Source: Novosphingobium sp. EMRT-2
GTDB lineage: Bacteria > Pseudomonadota > Alphaproteobacteria > Sphingomonadales > Sphingomonadaceae
Reading direction: 5' to 3'
Length of the DNA: 64,000 nt
NCBI RefSeq assembly: GCF_005145025.1
Contig: NZ_CP039695.1
Location: 2,165,501-2,229,500, forward strand
Below, piece by piece: positions 54,727-64,000 of the stretch (the stretch's first letter is position 1; each line of letters opens with the position of its first letter). A program made the position numbers and the translations under genes. Under the pieces are notes generated by a model. That model did no database searches. It was not told where the DNA came from and was given only the letters and a program-made list of their open reading frames with translations.

Positions 54727-56700
54727 ATGGCAAATTCCTTCAAGGCCCCGGCCCTTCTCGCCGCGCTTCTCGTCACCGCTTCCGCCCTTCCGGCCCATGC
54801 CCAGGTCCAGCCGGCCACCAATACCAGGCCGATGGCGGTGCCCATCGTGCGCCAGGTGCCCGATCCCGAGGACAAGCCGTTTCCCGGCACCATCCGGCTC
54901 GACATCGACGCCACCGACGTGACGCGCGGAGCCTACCGCGTGACCGAGACGATCCCGGTTCCGGCGGGCGCGACGCGGCTGACGCTGCTCTATCCGCAAT
55001 GGCTGCCCGGCAACCACGGCCCGCGCGGGCCGCTGTCCGAATTGGCCGACGTGCGCTTCACCGCCGGCGGCAAGGTGCTGACGTGGACGCGCGATCCGGT
55101 CGAGGTCTATGCCTTCCATGTCGACGTGCCGGCCGGCACGAGCGCGATCGAGGCGCGGATGGTCCACACCTCGCCCCTGCGCGATTCCGAAGGCCGCATC
55201 ACGATGACCCGGGAAATGCTGAACCTGCAGTGGGAAAAGATGTCGCTTTATCCCGCCGGGCACTATGTCCGCCAGATCAGGGTGCAGCCCACCGTCGCCG
55301 TGCCCGAAGGCTGGACCGTGTTCACCGCGCTCGACGGCAAGAAGCAGGCGGGCAACCGCGTGAGCTGGGACGTCACCGATTACGAGACGCTGGTCGATTC
55401 CCCGATCTTCGCCGGCCTCTACGCGCAGCGCTTCTTCCTCGGCAATTCGGTCTGGCTCGATGCCATTGCCGACAAGCCCGAGCTGCTGGCGATCAAGCCC
55501 GAGAACCTCGCCACCTACCGCGCGCTGGTGGACGAGGGGCTGGCGCTCTACGGCGCCAAGCATTTCGATCACTACGACCTGCTGCTGGCGCTGACCGACC
55601 GCATGGGCGGGATCGGGCTGGAACACCACCGGTCGAGCGAGAACCAGTACGAGCCGCGCACCTGGATCGACTGGGCCGCCAGCGACTGGGACCGCAACGT
55701 CATCCCGCACGAATTCTCGCACAGCTGGGATGGCAAGTTCCGCCGCCCGGCCAAGCTGTGGACGCCCGATTACCGCCAGCCGATGCAGGACAATCTGCTG
55801 TGGGTCTATGAAGGGCAGGACCAGTTCTGGGGCTATGTGCTGGCCGCGCGATCGGGCGTGCAGACCAAGGATACCGTGCTGGGCATGCTGGCCAACAACG
55901 CCGGCCTGTTCACGCAGTATCCGGGCCGCGAATGGCGATCGGTGGAGGACACCACGCACGATCCGGTCTTCGCCGCGCGCAAGCCCAAGCCCTACACCTC
56001 GCTGGCCCGCAGCGAGGAATACTATACCGAAGGCGCGCTGGTCTGGCTGGAAGCGGACGAGATCATCCGGCAGGGCACCGCCGGCAAGAAGGGGCTGGAC
56101 GATTTCGCCAAGGCCTTCTTCGGCATCCGCGATGGCGATTGGGGCGTGGTGCCCTACGAGTTCGAGGACGTGGTTTCCACGCTCAACGGCGTGTTCCCCT
56201 ATGACTGGGCCACCTTCCTCAAGACCCGCATCCAGACGCCGGGCCAGCCCGCGCCGCTCGGCGGGATCGAACGCGGCGGCTACAAGCTGGTGTGGAAGGC
56301 CGAACCGAACCCTTACGACAAGGCGCGCGCGGCGGACAGCAAGGCGCTTTCGCTCTACCATTCGATCGGCGTGACGATCGACAAGGACGGCAAGGTCACG
56401 TCCTGCCGGTGGGATAGCGCCGCGTTCAAGGCGGGCGTGGTCAGCGGCGTGCAGATCGTCGCGGTCAACGGGCTGGCCTACGATCAGGAGGCGCTGAAGC
56501 AGGCTATCACCGCCGCCAAGGCCGACGCCGCCGGCGGCGCGAAGCCGCTGGAGCTGACGATCCGGCGCGACGATCGCGTCACCGCGGTGTCGATCGATTA
56601 CCATGACGGGCTGCGCTGGCCCTGGCTGGAACGCGCCGCGCCGGGCACCGCGCCCACCGGGCTGGACATCCTGCTCTCGCCCAAGCGGACGACGCGCTAG
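54727..56700 (+). CDS. M61 family metallopeptidase with PDZ domain
   Basis: This exported zinc peptidase, glycyl aminopeptidase-like, has 657 residues. A signal peptide (about 1-27, ending LPAHAQ) is followed by the M61 N-terminal beta domain, the zinc site HEFSH with the downstream Glu in [12 protein letters not shown], and a C-terminal PDZ-like region ([13 protein letters not shown] to about 620). It probably degrades peptides in the periplasm. It is divergent from hisS across 88 bases. The ATG at 54727 is chosen because the signal follows. Confidence 0.93.
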   Translation: MANSFKAPALLAALLVTASALPAHAQVQPATNTRPMAVPIVRQVPDPEDKPFPGTIRLDIDATDVTRGAYRVTETIPVPAGATRLTLLYPQWLPGNHGPRGPLSELADVRFTAGGKVLTWTRDPVEVYAFHVDVPAGTSAIEARMVHTSPLRDSEGRITMTREMLNLQWEKMSLYPAGHYVRQIRVQPTVAVPEGWTVFTALDGKKQAGNRVSWDVTDYETLVDSPIFAGLYAQRFFLGNSVWLDAIADKPELLAIKPENLATYRALVDEGLALYGAKHFDHYDLLLALTDRMGGIGLEHHRSSENQYEPRTWIDWAASDWDRNVIPHEFSHSWDGKFRRPAKLWTPDYRQPMQDNLLWVYEGQDQFWGYVLAARSGVQTKDTVLGMLANNAGLFTQYPGREWRSVEDTTHDPVFAARKPKPYTSLARSEEYYTEGALVWLEADEIIRQGTAGKKGLDDFAKAFFGIRDGDWGVVPYEFEDVVSTLNGVFPYDWATFLKTRIQTPGQPAPLGGIERGGYKLVWKAEPNPYDKARAADSKALSLYHSIGVTIDKDGKVTSCRWDSAAFKAGVVSGVQIVAVNGLAYDQEALKQAITAAKADAAGGAKPLELTIRRDDRVTAVSIDYHDGLRWPWLERAAPGTAPTGLDILLSPKRTTR

Positions 56701-56704
56701 CTCC

Positions 56705-57379
56705 ATGGTTTCGGGAACGGGAACACGGTGGGCGCTCGGCCAGCGTTTCGCGCCAGCGCGCTTCGTCCTGTTCCTGATCCTGAGCGTGGGGGGCTTCGCC
56801 GGCTGGCGCCCCCTGTTCGGCGGACATGGCGTGGCCGATTCGCTGGCGATGGGCTTCGATTTCGGCGCCACCGCCTTCCTCGTCTCGCTATGGCCGCTGC
56901 TGCGCGAATGCGATGCCGCCGCGATGCGCCGGCATTCCGAGGAGAACGACGCCAACCGGGTGGTGGTGCTGGCGATCACCACAGTGCTCACGCTGGTGGT
57001 GATGGCGGCGATCGCGGCCGAACTGCCCAGCGCCAGCGCCGGCAACCACATCGGGCTGGTCAAGCTGATCGGCACGCTCGTGCTCACCTGGCTGTTCGCC
57101 AACGTGGTCTATGCGCTGCACTACGCGCATCTCTATTACGTGCGCGGCGTCGATAGCGGGAAGGATACCGGGGGCCTCGATTTTCCTGGCACGGACACGC
57201 CGGACTACTTCGATTTCGCCTATTTTGCCTTTACCCTGGGCATGACGTTCCAGACATCGGACACCGCGATCACCAGCCAGGCGATCCGGCGTATCGTCAC
57301 GCTGCATTCGTTCGCCGCGTTCGTGTTCAACATCGGCGTGATCGCCTTCACCATCAACGCGCTGGGCGGCGGCCACTGA
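56705..57379 (+). CDS. DUF1345 multi-pass membrane protein
   Basis: The 224-residue product has about five hydrophobic helices and the family block DYFDFAYFAFTLGMTFQTSDT. DUF1345 proteins are of unknown function. It starts 4 bases after the peptidase stop, so it is probably co-transcribed with it. Confidence 0.88.
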   Translation: MVSGTGTRWALGQRFAPARFVLFLILSVGGFAGWRPLFGGHGVADSLAMGFDFGATAFLVSLWPLLRECDAAAMRRHSEENDANRVVVLAITTVLTLVVMAAIAAELPSASAGNHIGLVKLIGTLVLTWLFANVVYALHYAHLYYVRGVDSGKDTGGLDFPGTDTPDYFDFAYFAFTLGMTFQTSDTAITSQAIRRIVTLHSFAAFVFNIGVIAFTINALGGGH

Positions 57380-57501
57380 ACCGCCCGATCCTATCGGTTT
57401 CTTGGCGATAAGTCTTGTTGCGGCGCACAACCCGCGCCGCTAGAGGCGGCTCCATCGTGTTCGAACCGGCCGCCGTTCCGGGGCCAAACCATAGGCAAAC
57501 C

Positions 57502-58041
57502 ATGCGCATCGACCTGATTCCGACTGGCGACAACCCGCCCGAGACTCTCAACGTCATCATCGAAGTGCCAACGGGCGGCGAACCCGTGAAGTACGAGTTC
57601 GACAAGGCTTCCGGCGCGCTCTTCGTGGACCGCATCCTGCACACGCCGATGCGCTATCCGGCGAACTACGGCTTCGTGCCGCACACGCTCTCGCCCGATG
57701 GCGATCCGCTGGACGCGCTGGTGATCTCGCGTTCGCCTTTCATCCCCGGCTGCGTCGTGCGCGCCCGCCCCATCGCGGTGCTGAACCTGGAAGACGAAGC
57801 CGGCGGCGACGAGAAGCTGGTCTGCGTCCCCGACGACAAGACCTTCCCCTATTACTCCGACGTCGCCGAGAAGGACGACCTGCCCGGCATCGTCATGGAG
57901 CAGATCGAGCACTTCTTCACCCACTACAAGGATCTGGAAAAGAAGAAGTGGGTGCGCATCGGCACCTGGGGTGGCGCCGACGACGCCAAGCGCATCACGA
58001 TCGAGGCGATCGAGCGCGCCAAGGCCGCCAAGGCGGGCTGA
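57502..58041 (+). CDS. ppa: Inorganic pyrophosphatase (family I)
   Basis: Ppa hydrolyses pyrophosphate and drives biosynthetic reactions. The 179-residue product has the metal and phosphate-binding sequence DGDPLDALVISR, YPANYGFVPHTL and KYEFDK. It is complete and soluble. A 122-base gap precedes it with no clear feature, and it converges on the MscS gene 24 bases away. Confidence 0.97.
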   Translation: MRIDLIPTGDNPPETLNVIIEVPTGGEPVKYEFDKASGALFVDRILHTPMRYPANYGFVPHTLSPDGDPLDALVISRSPFIPGCVVRARPIAVLNLEDEAGGDEKLVCVPDDKTFPYYSDVAEKDDLPGIVMEQIEHFFTHYKDLEKKKWVRIGTWGGADDAKRITIEAIERAKAAKAG

Positions 58042-58065
58042 TCGCCTTCGGACCGACCGGCCGCC

Positions 58066-59430
58066 TCACTCGGTGGGGCGGCTGGCGTCCAGCAGGTCGC
58101 GGCCCTGGGCGTTCCCCGCGCGCTCGCGATCGACCATCGTTTCGATATGGTGCTCGGGCGCCACGCTTTCGGCACCGGCGTTCTCGACCGGCGGCGCCTC
58201 GGCCTTTGGCGCCGCCTTGCCGGCATCCTGCTCCATCCGCACGTGATAGACCGTATCGGGCAGCGCGAAGCCCTGCCCGCGCAGCGCGCGCCGCACCGCC
58301 TCGATCACCAGCGTCCGCGCCTTGCCGAAACCGGTCTGCGTCTGGTCCACCCAGCCGGTGAAGCGCAGCACCTGCGTCGCTCCGTCGATGCTGACCACTT
58401 CGGTCGACGGCTCCGGGGCCGGCAGCACGAAATCCTGCCCGCGCATCGCTTCCAGCGCCACGGCGCGCGCGGCGGAAGGATCGGCTGCGGGATCGATTCC
58501 CACCTCGAACGAGAAGCGCCGAGTGGGGTTGGTGGTGAAATTGACGATCACCGCCTTGAACACCGTGCTGTTGGGGATGCGCAGGTGGTTGCCATCCAGC
58601 GTCATCAGCACGGTGGCGCGGCTGGTCAGGCGCACCACGCGCCCTTCCCAGGAATCGATCTTCACATGGTCGTTGGCGCGGAACGGCTGGCGGATCGAGA
58701 GCATCAGCGACGAAACGTAGTTGTCGATGGTGTCCTTGACCGCGAAGCCCACCGCGATGCCGAATACCCCCGCACCGCCCAGCACCGCGCCAAGCAGCGC
58801 CGTCGCCCCCACGATATCGAGCGCGAGCACGATCCCGGCAACCACGAACGCGAAGCGGATCGCGCTGGCCAGCAGTTCGGCCAGGAACGGATTGGGCGCA
58901 ACGCGGTGCCACAGGTTCTTTCGGCCGGCGATGGTATAGCCCAGCATCCCGATCAGCACCGCCAGCGCGATGGACACGCCGATCAGCGGCAGCGCCGCGA
59001 CCAGCCCCGTGAACTTGCCGCGCACGCCGCTCAGCGCCGGGTCGAGATTGCTGTCCACGGCCAGGTTGCGGGTCACGCGGTTCTGCACGGTGACCACGCC
59101 GGCCACCCGCCCGGCGATCGCCTGGGCCTGCGCGATCGCGTTTTCGTCGGCCACCTGCCCGCTCAACGTGACGACGCCCGCCGCGACGCGCACGTCGATG
59201 CCGTTAAGACTGCCGATCTCCGCGAAGATGCCCCGGATGCGCGCGGCGATCTGCGCGTCGGCATCCGCCGAAACGGTGGAGGCGATCGCGCCGCCGGACG
59301 CGGAGGCCGAGGAACTGGTCGATGGCGAGGCGCTCTGCGCGGAAACCGCCCCAGCGGGCGCCATCAGCGCGATGAGAAACGAAAGAAGCAGGATGCGCGG
59401 CCGACGACGCGAAGCGGAAGAGGCGATCAT
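58066..59430 (-). CDS. Mechanosensitive channel MscS with N-terminal BON domain
   Basis: The 454-residue product has a signal or first helix (about 10-30) and a BON domain (about 65-120; GIDVRVAAGVVTLSGQVADENA). Three or more helices with the pore-lining GAVLGGAGVFGIAVGFAVKD block follow, then the MscS beta domain (FRANDHVKIDSWEGRVVRL). BON plus MscS fusions occur in Proteobacteria and may sit in the inner membrane with a periplasmic BON. It relieves osmotic stress. A Pro/Glu-rich tail follows. The ATG at 59430 is preferred over the upstream in-frame start. Confidence 0.92.
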   Translation of the reverse strand: MIASSASRRRPRILLLSFLIALMAPAGAVSAQSASPSTSSSASASGGAIASTVSADADAQIAARIRGIFAEIGSLNGIDVRVAAGVVTLSGQVADENAIAQAQAIAGRVAGVVTVQNRVTRNLAVDSNLDPALSGVRGKFTGLVAALPLIGVSIALAVLIGMLGYTIAGRKNLWHRVAPNPFLAELLASAIRFAFVVAGIVLALDIVGATALLGAVLGGAGVFGIAVGFAVKDTIDNYVSSLMLSIRQPFRANDHVKIDSWEGRVVRLTSRATVLMTLDGNHLRIPNSTVFKAVIVNFTTNPTRRFSFEVGIDPAADPSAARAVALEAMRGQDFVLPAPEPSTEVVSIDGATQVLRFTGWVDQTQTGFGKARTLVIEAVRRALRGQGFALPDTVYHVRMEQDAGKAAPKAEAPPVENAGAESVAPEHHIETMVDRERAGNAQGRDLLDASRPTE

Positions 59431-59497
59431 ATGCGCATGACGACGCCCCGCTCGCGCGAAAGTTCCCGGCAAGCCCGGTTCCGCCGCCATGCCCGCT

Positions 59498-60844
59498 TCA
59501 ATCCCCCGCGATGCTGAGGCCGTCGATGCGCAGCGTCGGCACATCGATGCCGCGATGAATGTCGAGATCGTCCGCCGCGACCAGCGCCGCGAACATGTCG
59601 ATCAGGTTGCCGGCCACGGTGAATTCGGCCACCGGCCCGGCGATCTCGCCATTGACGATGCGGAAGCCCGACGCGCCCCGGCTGTAGTCGCCAGTCACGC
59701 CGTTCACGCCCTGCCCGATCAGCTCGGTCACATAGACGCCATCGGCAATGTCCGCCATCAGCGCCTGCGGCGTGACCGTGCCGGGCTGGAGCACCACGTT
59801 GCTGGCCGTGACGTGCGGCGGCCCCGAAGTCCCGCGCGAGGCATGGCCCGTCGGTTCCGCGCCCAGCTGGCGGGCCGAGGCCGAATCCATCAGCCAGCCG
59901 GTCAGCCGCCCGGCCTCGACCAGCGCGCGCGGCGCGGTCGGCAGCCCCTCGCCATCGAACGGGCGCGAACGCAACCCGCGCGGCCGCAGCGGATCGTCAA
60001 GAATGGTGATCGCGGAATCGAACAGCTGCGCGCCATCGCGATCGAGCAGGAAGCTGGCGCGCCGCGCGATCGCCGCGCCCGATATCGCGCCCAGCAGGTG
60101 CCCGACGAGTGATCCCCCGACGCGGGGATCGAATACCACCGGCATCGTTCCACTCTTGAGCCTGCCGGGGTTGAGCCGCGCCACGGCGCGGTCTCCGGCG
60201 CGGCGGCCGATTTCGGCAGGCGGCAGCAGGTCGGCGGCATGGCGGCCGCTGCGCCAGCTGTAATCGCGCTGCATCGCGCCGCCTTCGCCGGCCACGACCG
60301 ACGCCGACAAGCCATGGCTGGTCGCGGCATAAGCGCCGGAGAAGCCATGGCTGGTGGCCAGCGCGACCACGCCTCGCCCCGCGCTGGCGCCCGCGCCTTC
60401 GCTGTTGGTCACGCCCGCAACCGCGCGGGCGGCGTCTTCCGCTTCCTCGGCCGCGGCGCGCAGGTCCTGCGGCGAACGCTCGGCGGCGTCTTCCAGATCG
60501 AGGTCCGCGAACGGGCCTTTCGCCAGCCGTTCCCCCGGCGCGAGGCCCGCATACTTGTCCGCGGGCGCCGCCCGCGCCATCGCCACCGCGCGCGTCGCCA
60601 GTTCGTCGAGCGCGGCATCGCCAAGGTCGGTCGATCCGATCGAGGCGGAAGCGCCGCCGACGAACACGCGCAGGCCGATATGTTCGGACTCGGAACGCTC
60701 CACGTCTTCCAGCGCGCCGAGCCGGACCTGCACCGATTCGCTGGCGTTGGCGAGATAGATCGCATCGCCCGCCTCCGCGCCGGCGCGCACGGCGCGTTCA
60801 ATCAGCGCGTGGCAGCGCTCCTGGGCTACGGCGGGGGACAACAT
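59498..60844 (-). CDS. pmbA: PmbA/TldE-type metalloprotease homolog
   Basis: PmbA (TldE) is the non-metal-binding partner of TldD in a heterodimeric protease that matures antibiotic peptides and degrades CcdA-like proteins in other bacteria (known). The 448-residue product has the TldE fold segments (VVFDPRVGGSLVGHLLGAISG, GLPTAPRALVEAGRLTGWLMDS, NLIDMFAALVA) and no HExxxH zinc motif, which fits PmbA rather than TldD. tldD is not in the window. Confidence 0.93.
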   Translation of the reverse strand: MLSPAVAQERCHALIERAVRAGAEAGDAIYLANASESVQVRLGALEDVERSESEHIGLRVFVGGASASIGSTDLGDAALDELATRAVAMARAAPADKYAGLAPGERLAKGPFADLDLEDAAERSPQDLRAAAEEAEDAARAVAGVTNSEGAGASAGRGVVALATSHGFSGAYAATSHGLSASVVAGEGGAMQRDYSWRSGRHAADLLPPAEIGRRAGDRAVARLNPGRLKSGTMPVVFDPRVGGSLVGHLLGAISGAAIARRASFLLDRDGAQLFDSAITILDDPLRPRGLRSRPFDGEGLPTAPRALVEAGRLTGWLMDSASARQLGAEPTGHASRGTSGPPHVTASNVVLQPGTVTPQALMADIADGVYVTELIGQGVNGVTGDYSRGASGFRIVNGEIAGPVAEFTVAGNLIDMFAALVAADDLDIHRGIDVPTLRIDGLSIAGD

Positions 60845-60963
60845 GGTTCGGCCTCTCGGATGGGGCGCGGACGGATGCCGCGCATGCGATCAGGCCATGG
60901 CGTCTAGCCCGCTCGATTCCTGACCGCAATCGCGGGCTTGCCGGCCGGGCGCGGAGGCTTTGT

Positions 60964-61338
60964 TCAGAACAGCGCGGCGATCAGCTTGAACAGGCCGGTC
61001 AACAGAAACGGCAGCCCGATAGCCAGCAGCCAGATCGAAACCTGATCCTTGCGGAACGCCGCGCGCCGGCCCGGATCGGCGGCGGCCGCATCGCCGATAT
61101 GCTCCCAGCGCCGTTCGAAGCGGCGGAACATCGGAATGATCGCCCCCACCAGCACCACCAGCGCCAGCATCGGCAGCGCGGACGCGCTGTCCCCCTCGAT
61201 CGCCTGCATGGTCACGAAAATCTGCAGGCCGGTATAGACCAGCAACGCATAGGCGACCGTGTCACTCATCCGCTTGCGCCAATCCAGTTGGCCCCGGCTC
61301 TGGCCCCGATTGCGCCCGACGGAGAAGGCTTTGCCCAT
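60964..61338 (-). CDS. Uncharacterised membrane protein
   Basis: The 124-residue product has a basic N-terminus (RGQSRGQLDWRKR) and two to three hydrophobic helices (about 30-45, 55-70, 100-122). I do not recognise a family. It lies divergent from lptB; the 247 bases between (61339-61585) show no feature I can name. Confidence 0.7.
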   Translation of the reverse strand: MGKAFSVGRNRGQSRGQLDWRKRMSDTVAYALLVYTGLQIFVTMQAIEGDSASALPMLALVVLVGAIIPMFRRFERRWEHIGDAAAADPGRRAAFRKDQVSIWLLAIGLPFLLTGLFKLIAALF

Positions 61339-61585
61339 TCACCCTTCCTTTTAGGTCCGTTTCCGCGAATAGATCACGCAATCCGGTGTGTTTCAAGGCC
61401 AATCGGGCATTTCTCGCGCAGGGCATACCGCCGGAAGCGGCGACCATGCACAAATCCTGCCAGTTTTGACGGGAGAGCCGGCCAAGTTGCGCGGGAGGGG
61501 TTTGATCGCGCGCCAGACCCGGCTATGGCGGGTCAGCGACCGGAAACGGCAGAACCATAAACAGTTCAGGCGGAACCGCATACAG

Positions 61586-62398
61586 ATGACAGCCCTTGCC
61601 GACACCACGCCCGCCGACAGCGGGCAAACGCCGGGATCGGCCCCACGATCGAACGACACCGCGCCTCCCCCGCCACAGGGCGGGCTGGAAGTGGTGTCGA
61701 TCGCCAAGAGCTACGACAAGCGCGCGGTCCTGACCGATATCTCGCTGTCCGTGGGCAAGGGCGAAGTGTTGGGCCTGCTCGGGCCGAACGGCGCGGGCAA
61801 GACCACCTGCTTCTATTCGATCATGGGGCTGGTACGCCCGGATTCGGGCCGCATCCTGCTGGATGGCGTGGATATCACCCGCCTGCCGATGTACCGCCGC
61901 GCGATCCTGGGCCTGGGCTATCTGCCGCAGGAAACCTCGATCTTCCGGGGCATGACGGTGGAACAGAACATCGCCACCGTGCTGGAGCTGATCGAACCGG
62001 ACAAGGCCACACGCATGGCCGAACTCGATCGCCTGCTCGACGAATTCGGCCTGACGCGCCTGCGTTCCAGCCCGGCCATGGCGCTTTCGGGCGGCGAACG
62101 CCGCCGCTGCGAAATCGCCCGCGCCCTCGCGGCCAAGCCGTCGATCATCCTGCTCGACGAGCCCTTCGCCGGGATCGACCCGCTGTCGATCAGCGACATC
62201 CGCCATCTGGTCAAGGACCTCAAGCGGCGCGGCATCGGCGTGCTCATCACCGACCACAACGTGCGCGAAACGCTCGACATTGTGGACCGCGCCTGCATCA
62301 TCTATGGCGGGCAGGTGCTGTTCGCCGGCAGCCCCGAGGCGCTGGTGGCCGATCCCAACGTGCGCCGCCTCTATCTGGGCGAGGGCTTCACGCTCTGA
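61586..62398 (+). CDS. lptB: LPS export ABC transporter ATPase LptB
   Basis: LptB powers extraction of lipopolysaccharide from the inner membrane with LptFG. The 270-residue product has Walker A GPNGAGKT, the signature LSGGERRRCEIARAL, Walker B IILLDEPFAGIDP and the switch His in ITDHNVRE. An N-terminal Pro/Ser-rich extension of about 35 residues is longer than usual. lptA and lptC, often just upstream, are not seen. rpoN follows 26 bases later, as in many proteobacteria. Confidence 0.95.
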   Translation: MTALADTTPADSGQTPGSAPRSNDTAPPPPQGGLEVVSIAKSYDKRAVLTDISLSVGKGEVLGLLGPNGAGKTTCFYSIMGLVRPDSGRILLDGVDITRLPMYRRAILGLGYLPQETSIFRGMTVEQNIATVLELIEPDKATRMAELDRLLDEFGLTRLRSSPAMALSGGERRRCEIARALAAKPSIILLDEPFAGIDPLSISDIRHLVKDLKRRGIGVLITDHNVRETLDIVDRACIIYGGQVLFAGSPEALVADPNVRRLYLGEGFTL

Positions 62399-62424
62399 TG
62401 CGCGGGGCGGGGGAACACTGAACG

Positions 62425-63936
62425 ATGGCGCTGGGTCCGCGCCTCGACATACGGCAAACCCAGTCGCTGGTGATGACGCCGCAGCTCCAGCAGGCGATCA
62501 AGCTGCTGGCGCTGTCCAATCTCGAAGTGGAAACCTTCATCGGGGAAGCGCTGGACGCCAACCCCCTGCTCGAGATCGGCGAGGCGGCCGCGCCGCCCGA
62601 TCCGCTCGACGGCCTGCCCGAGGAGGCCCGGCGCACCCAGCTTGAAACCTCCCCGGTCGACCAGCTCGTCAGCGAGGGCCGGGTGGAGGAGGATCGCCCG
62701 CTGGACATCGACGTTACCGCGCTCGACCGGGATCGCGATACCGGCGACGTGCCGGATTATGGCCTGGGGAGCGGAGCCGCGGGCGCGGCGGCGGGCGGCG
62801 AAGGCCCCGGCATCGACGAGCGTGGGGATTTCGACGAGACGCTGGCGCAGCACCTCCATGCCCAGATCGGCGCGGCGACGTCCGACGCGCAGCTGCTGTT
62901 CGTCGCGCGCTGGCTGATCGACCAGATCGACGAGGCTGGCTACCTCACCATCACGCTGGCCGAGGCGGCCGCCGACCTGGGCGTTCCCGCGGCCACGGCG
63001 GAAGCGGCGCTGGCGCTGGTGCAATCGCTCGATCCCACCGGCGTCGGCGCGCGCTCGCTGTCCGAATGCCTGGCGCTGCAGGCGCGCGAGGCCGATCGCT
63101 ACGATCCCTGCATGGCGCGGCTGATCGACAACCTCGATCTGGTCGCGCGGGGCGAATTATCCCGGATCAAGCGCATGTGCGGCGTGGACGACGAGGATTT
63201 CGCCGACATGCTGGCCGAACTGCGCGGCTATGATCCCAAGCCCGGCCTTCGCTTCGGCGGCGGCGGCGCGGAAGCCGTGGTGCCGGACATCCTGATCCGC
63301 GCGGTGCCGCGCAAGGATGGCTCGGTCGATTGGGACATCGCGCTCAACCAGGCCACGCTGCCGCGCCTGATCGTCAACCGCAGCTATTACGTGCAAATGC
63401 GCGGCGCCTGCGTCAGCAAGGAAGCGCGCGGCTGGCTGGGGGAAAAGCTGGCCGACGCCAACTGGCTGCTGAAAGCGCTGGACCAGCGGCAGAAGACGAT
63501 CCTGAAAGTGGCGGCCGAGATCGTGAAGCAGCAGGACGGGTTCTTCCGCCACGGCGTCTCGCACCTCCGTCCGCTGACGCTGCGCGCAGTGGCGGAAGCC
63601 ATCTCGATGCACGAATCGACCGTGAGCCGCGTGACCTCGAACAAGTACCTGCACTGCGATCGCGGCACGTTCGAGCTGAAGTATTTCTTCACCTCGGGCG
63701 TCGCTTCGGCCGATGGCGAAGGCGCGGTATCGGCCGAAGCGGTCAAGGCCGCGATCCGGCAACTGATCGACGCCGAAGATCCCAAGGCGATCCTGTCCGA
63801 CGATGCGCTGGTCGATCTGCTGAAGCAGCGCGGCTTCGATCTCGCCCGCCGCACGGTCGCCAAGTATCGCGAGGCGATCGGGCTGGGCAGTTCGGTGCAG
63901 CGCCGCCGCCAGAAGGCGCTCGCCGGGGTGCGCTGA
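62425..63936 (+). CDS. rpoN: RNA polymerase sigma-54 factor
   Basis: Sigma-54 directs transcription from -24/-12 promoters with enhancer-binding activators. The 503-residue product has the N-terminal Gln/Leu-rich activator region (TQSLVMTPQLQQAIKLL), an acidic linker, the core-binding part, and the C-terminal DNA-binding region with the RpoN box ARRTVAKYRE. It is co-oriented with lptB and convergent with a partial gene at the right edge. Confidence 0.96.
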   Translation: MALGPRLDIRQTQSLVMTPQLQQAIKLLALSNLEVETFIGEALDANPLLEIGEAAAPPDPLDGLPEEARRTQLETSPVDQLVSEGRVEEDRPLDIDVTALDRDRDTGDVPDYGLGSGAAGAAAGGEGPGIDERGDFDETLAQHLHAQIGAATSDAQLLFVARWLIDQIDEAGYLTITLAEAAADLGVPAATAEAALALVQSLDPTGVGARSLSECLALQAREADRYDPCMARLIDNLDLVARGELSRIKRMCGVDDEDFADMLAELRGYDPKPGLRFGGGGAEAVVPDILIRAVPRKDGSVDWDIALNQATLPRLIVNRSYYVQMRGACVSKEARGWLGEKLADANWLLKALDQRQKTILKVAAEIVKQQDGFFRHGVSHLRPLTLRAVAEAISMHESTVSRVTSNKYLHCDRGTFELKYFFTSGVASADGEGAVSAEAVKAAIRQLIDAEDPKAILSDDALVDLLKQRGFDLARRTVAKYREAIGLGSSVQRRRQKALAGVR

Positions 63937-63940
63937 GCGG

Positions 63941-64000
63941 TTATTCCGCCGCTGCCATCCCGGTTCCCGCCAGACCAGCGTCCGGGCGCTCGGCCAGCAT
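63941..64000 (-). CDS. 3' end of a minus-strand gene cut by the window edge
   Basis: On the minus strand an open frame enters at 64000 and ends with TAA at 63943-63941, encoding a tail ...GTGMAAAE. It lies 4 bases beyond the rpoN stop. Only about 19 residues are visible, so the product is unknown; an ATG at the edge may or may not be internal. Confidence 0.35.
   Translation of the reverse strand: MLAERPDAGLAGTGMAAAE

Noticed and set aside
54349-57102. Long minus-strand open frame opposite the M61 peptidase
   Set aside because: The peptidase has clear zinc motifs and a signal peptide on the plus strand; the antisense frame has none.

Overview
The window is GC-rich (roughly two thirds G+C), densely packed chromosomal DNA from an alphaproteobacterium of the Sphingomonadales, most likely Novosphingobium or a close relative. 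That placement is inference from gene content: a CYP153-type P450, a putidaredoxin-reductase-like flavoprotein, PopZ, the large NAD-dependent glutamate dehydrogenase, class I fumarase, a hisS-prfA-prmC-DUF4167 cluster and an lptB-rpoN pair. I saw no phage, plasmid or IS module, no CRISPR array, no origin and no tRNA or rRNA gene. No gene-free stretch exceeds 300 bases; the longest (41998-42278, 42477-42745, 61339-61585) hold leaders, a terminator, a repeat or nothing recognisable.

0-7 kb: msrB, a CYP153-like P450, a two-gene ABC exporter, queG (+) and a ferredoxin reductase. 7-14.5 kb: NAD-GDH behind a palindrome-bearing promoter, then an alpha/beta hydrolase-TPR-luciferase-like operon. 14.5-18.5 kb: a GT39 glycosyltransferase gene broken by an in-frame TAA, a short threonine-rich leader peptide (eight Thr of 24 residues, six consecutive) and thrS. 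18.5-25 kb: dxs, Zur-like regulator, msrA, xth, erpA and small genes. 25-32 kb: S9 peptidase, popZ, tolC, a Pcm-like protein with a degenerate SAM site, fumarase.

32-44 kb: a LytS/LytTR two-component pair whose kinase carries a huge low-complexity insertion, a small c-type cytochrome, comM, a PAS-GGDEF-EAL protein, polA, an Ala-rich lipoprotein, a dual-hairpin repeat also present at the left edge, and a class A beta-lactamase-fold protein lacking the general-base Glu. 44-51 kb: kinase-like plus acyl-CoA dehydrogenase pair behind a perfect palindrome, lysozyme, metK with a palindromic candidate SahR site, and lnt. 50-64 kb: DUF4167, prmC, prfA and hisS (unusual AT-rich 3' end), M61 peptidase, DUF1345, ppa, MscS, pmbA, lptB, rpoN.

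Most genes are housekeeping. The strongest unexplained signal is the poly-threonine leader with competing hairpins just upstream of threonyl-tRNA synthetase, which looks like a peptide-coupled attenuator sensing charged tRNA-Thr. Other candidates for follow-up are the nonsense-interrupted glycosyltransferase, the mosaic-looking hisS 3' end, enzymes with lost key residues (Pcm-like, beta-lactamase-like, MsrB zinc site) and several uncatalogued palindromic operators.
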